Shown in pieces: positions 5,633 to 6,189 of a DNA stretch of 6,189 nt (positions are counted from its first letter, which is position 1; each line of letters starts with the position of its first letter). A program made the translations under genes and the position numbers. Source of the DNA: an uncultured Clostridia bacterium (GTDB taxonomy: Bacteria > Bacillota > Clostridia > TANB77 > UBA1234); the NCBI GenBank assembly GCA_934132775.1, contig CAKPAA010000024.1, positions 1 through 6,189 on the forward strand, written 5' to 3'. The notes beneath the pieces were generated by a model. That model was given only the letters and a program-made list of their open reading frames with translations. It did not search any database and was not told the DNA's origin.

Positions 5633-6189
5633 TTTTCTTTTGCTGTTTGCTAGACCTTATAAACTACTATGCTTCTTTTGTAACTCTCGAGTTCCGCTCT
5701 ACCATCCAAAATTTTCTGTTCGCAACAGACTATCTGCATTCTAGCATAATTTATGAAATCTATTCGGTTGCAAAATCACATTAACTTTCAGTCCTTCATA
5801 ATATTTCTATTATTACTATGACCTCTGCTGACTTCTGATATTTCACTCTACTGTTACCAATAGTATTTTCATATCTACACTTATCGTTTATGATATTTCT
5901 AAAATACCAGACCTCCCCGGGTAAGAATAATAACTTTCATCTCATATATCTGCCACATTTACTGCAATAGCCTCCGGATAGTTATTGGGCTTTGTTTTGT
6001 TTAGTAAACTCACCCAGATTATTACAGCCTTAGTATGTGATTTCTGTCCGTCAGACCAAGACTTTGCTTACAGCTTCCTTTAGATTCCACCTCACGATGG
6101 ACACCCTTGCTGTTCGGCTAATGGTTTGCCACTATCAGGCACCATAGAGGTCTTTCACCTCCTAGTTATTACCCATGCCGGGCGCACTA

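Larger units (their letters stand above)
5509..6187 (-). mobile_element. ORF-less group II intron (ribozyme retroelement), about 679 nt
   Basis: Read on the minus strand, the element starts with GTGCGCC (6187-6181), the canonical 5' end of bacterial group II introns. It then shows the conserved domain I run of this clostridial intron type: GCATGGGT, a GGAGGTGAAAGACCTC hairpin, and GGGTGTCCATCGTGAGGTGG. TTACCCGGGGAGGTCTG and GTCAGCAGAGGTCATAGTA (a domain III-like hairpin, about 5833-5790) follow further on. The 3' end carries domains V and VI and closes with CTCGAT, giving an AY terminus at 5509. Only about 190 nt separate domain III from domain V, so no reverse transcriptase/maturase is encoded. 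Splicing or movement would need a maturase supplied from elsewhere. It lies antisense to the glycosyltransferase gene, downstream of its stop. The 5' exon is almost entirely outside the window, so the target site cannot be read. Confidence 0.85.

Noticed and set aside
5640..5740. Maturase remnant in domain IV, including a 29-codon ORF
   Set aside because: The translation shows no reverse transcriptase, X or HNH motif, and stops interrupt all frames.

Overview
The window looks like chromosome of a low-GC, endospore-forming Firmicute, most likely a member of the Clostridia. The genes from about 420 onward are AT-rich, Shine-Dalgarno sites are strong, promoters match the sigma-A type, and one gene encodes YpeB, a spore germination protein. 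The species cannot be named from the sequence.

Layout, left to right. (1) 1-358, minus strand: the 5' part of a gene for an exported, repeat-rich protein that runs off the left edge. It is about 52% GC, clearly richer than its neighbours, and carries an 8-residue repeat array followed by a perfect 54-bp (18-residue) tandem repeat. (2) 359-756: a divergent intergenic region with a promoter for each flanking gene. The minus-strand gene gets a leader of about 195 nt with competing inverted repeats and a perfect 18-bp palindrome. (3) 757-1863, plus: an APH/choline-kinase-fold phosphotransferase with an unassigned N-terminal region of about 110 residues. (4) 2080-2625, plus: a small HD-domain phosphohydrolase with its own strong promoter, which overlaps an inverted repeat. 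(5) 2637-2675: a bidirectional terminator between convergent genes. (6) 2701-4068, minus: ypeB, with no sleB beside it. (7) 4263-5444, plus: a UgtP/MGDG-synthase-type glycolipid glycosyltransferase, divergent from ypeB. (8) 5509-6187, minus: a compact group II intron without a maturase ORF. Its 5' end lies two bases from the right edge, and domains V and VI are recognisable at its 3' end.

The genes do not form one operon: each appears to have its own promoter, and orientations alternate. Two encode envelope or spore functions (glycolipid synthesis and cortex hydrolase control), and the left-edge protein is also exported. The phosphotransferase and the HD hydrolase have unknown substrates. The least ordinary parts are the structured leader and recently expanded repeat gene at the left, and the ORF-less intron with an altered domain V at the right.
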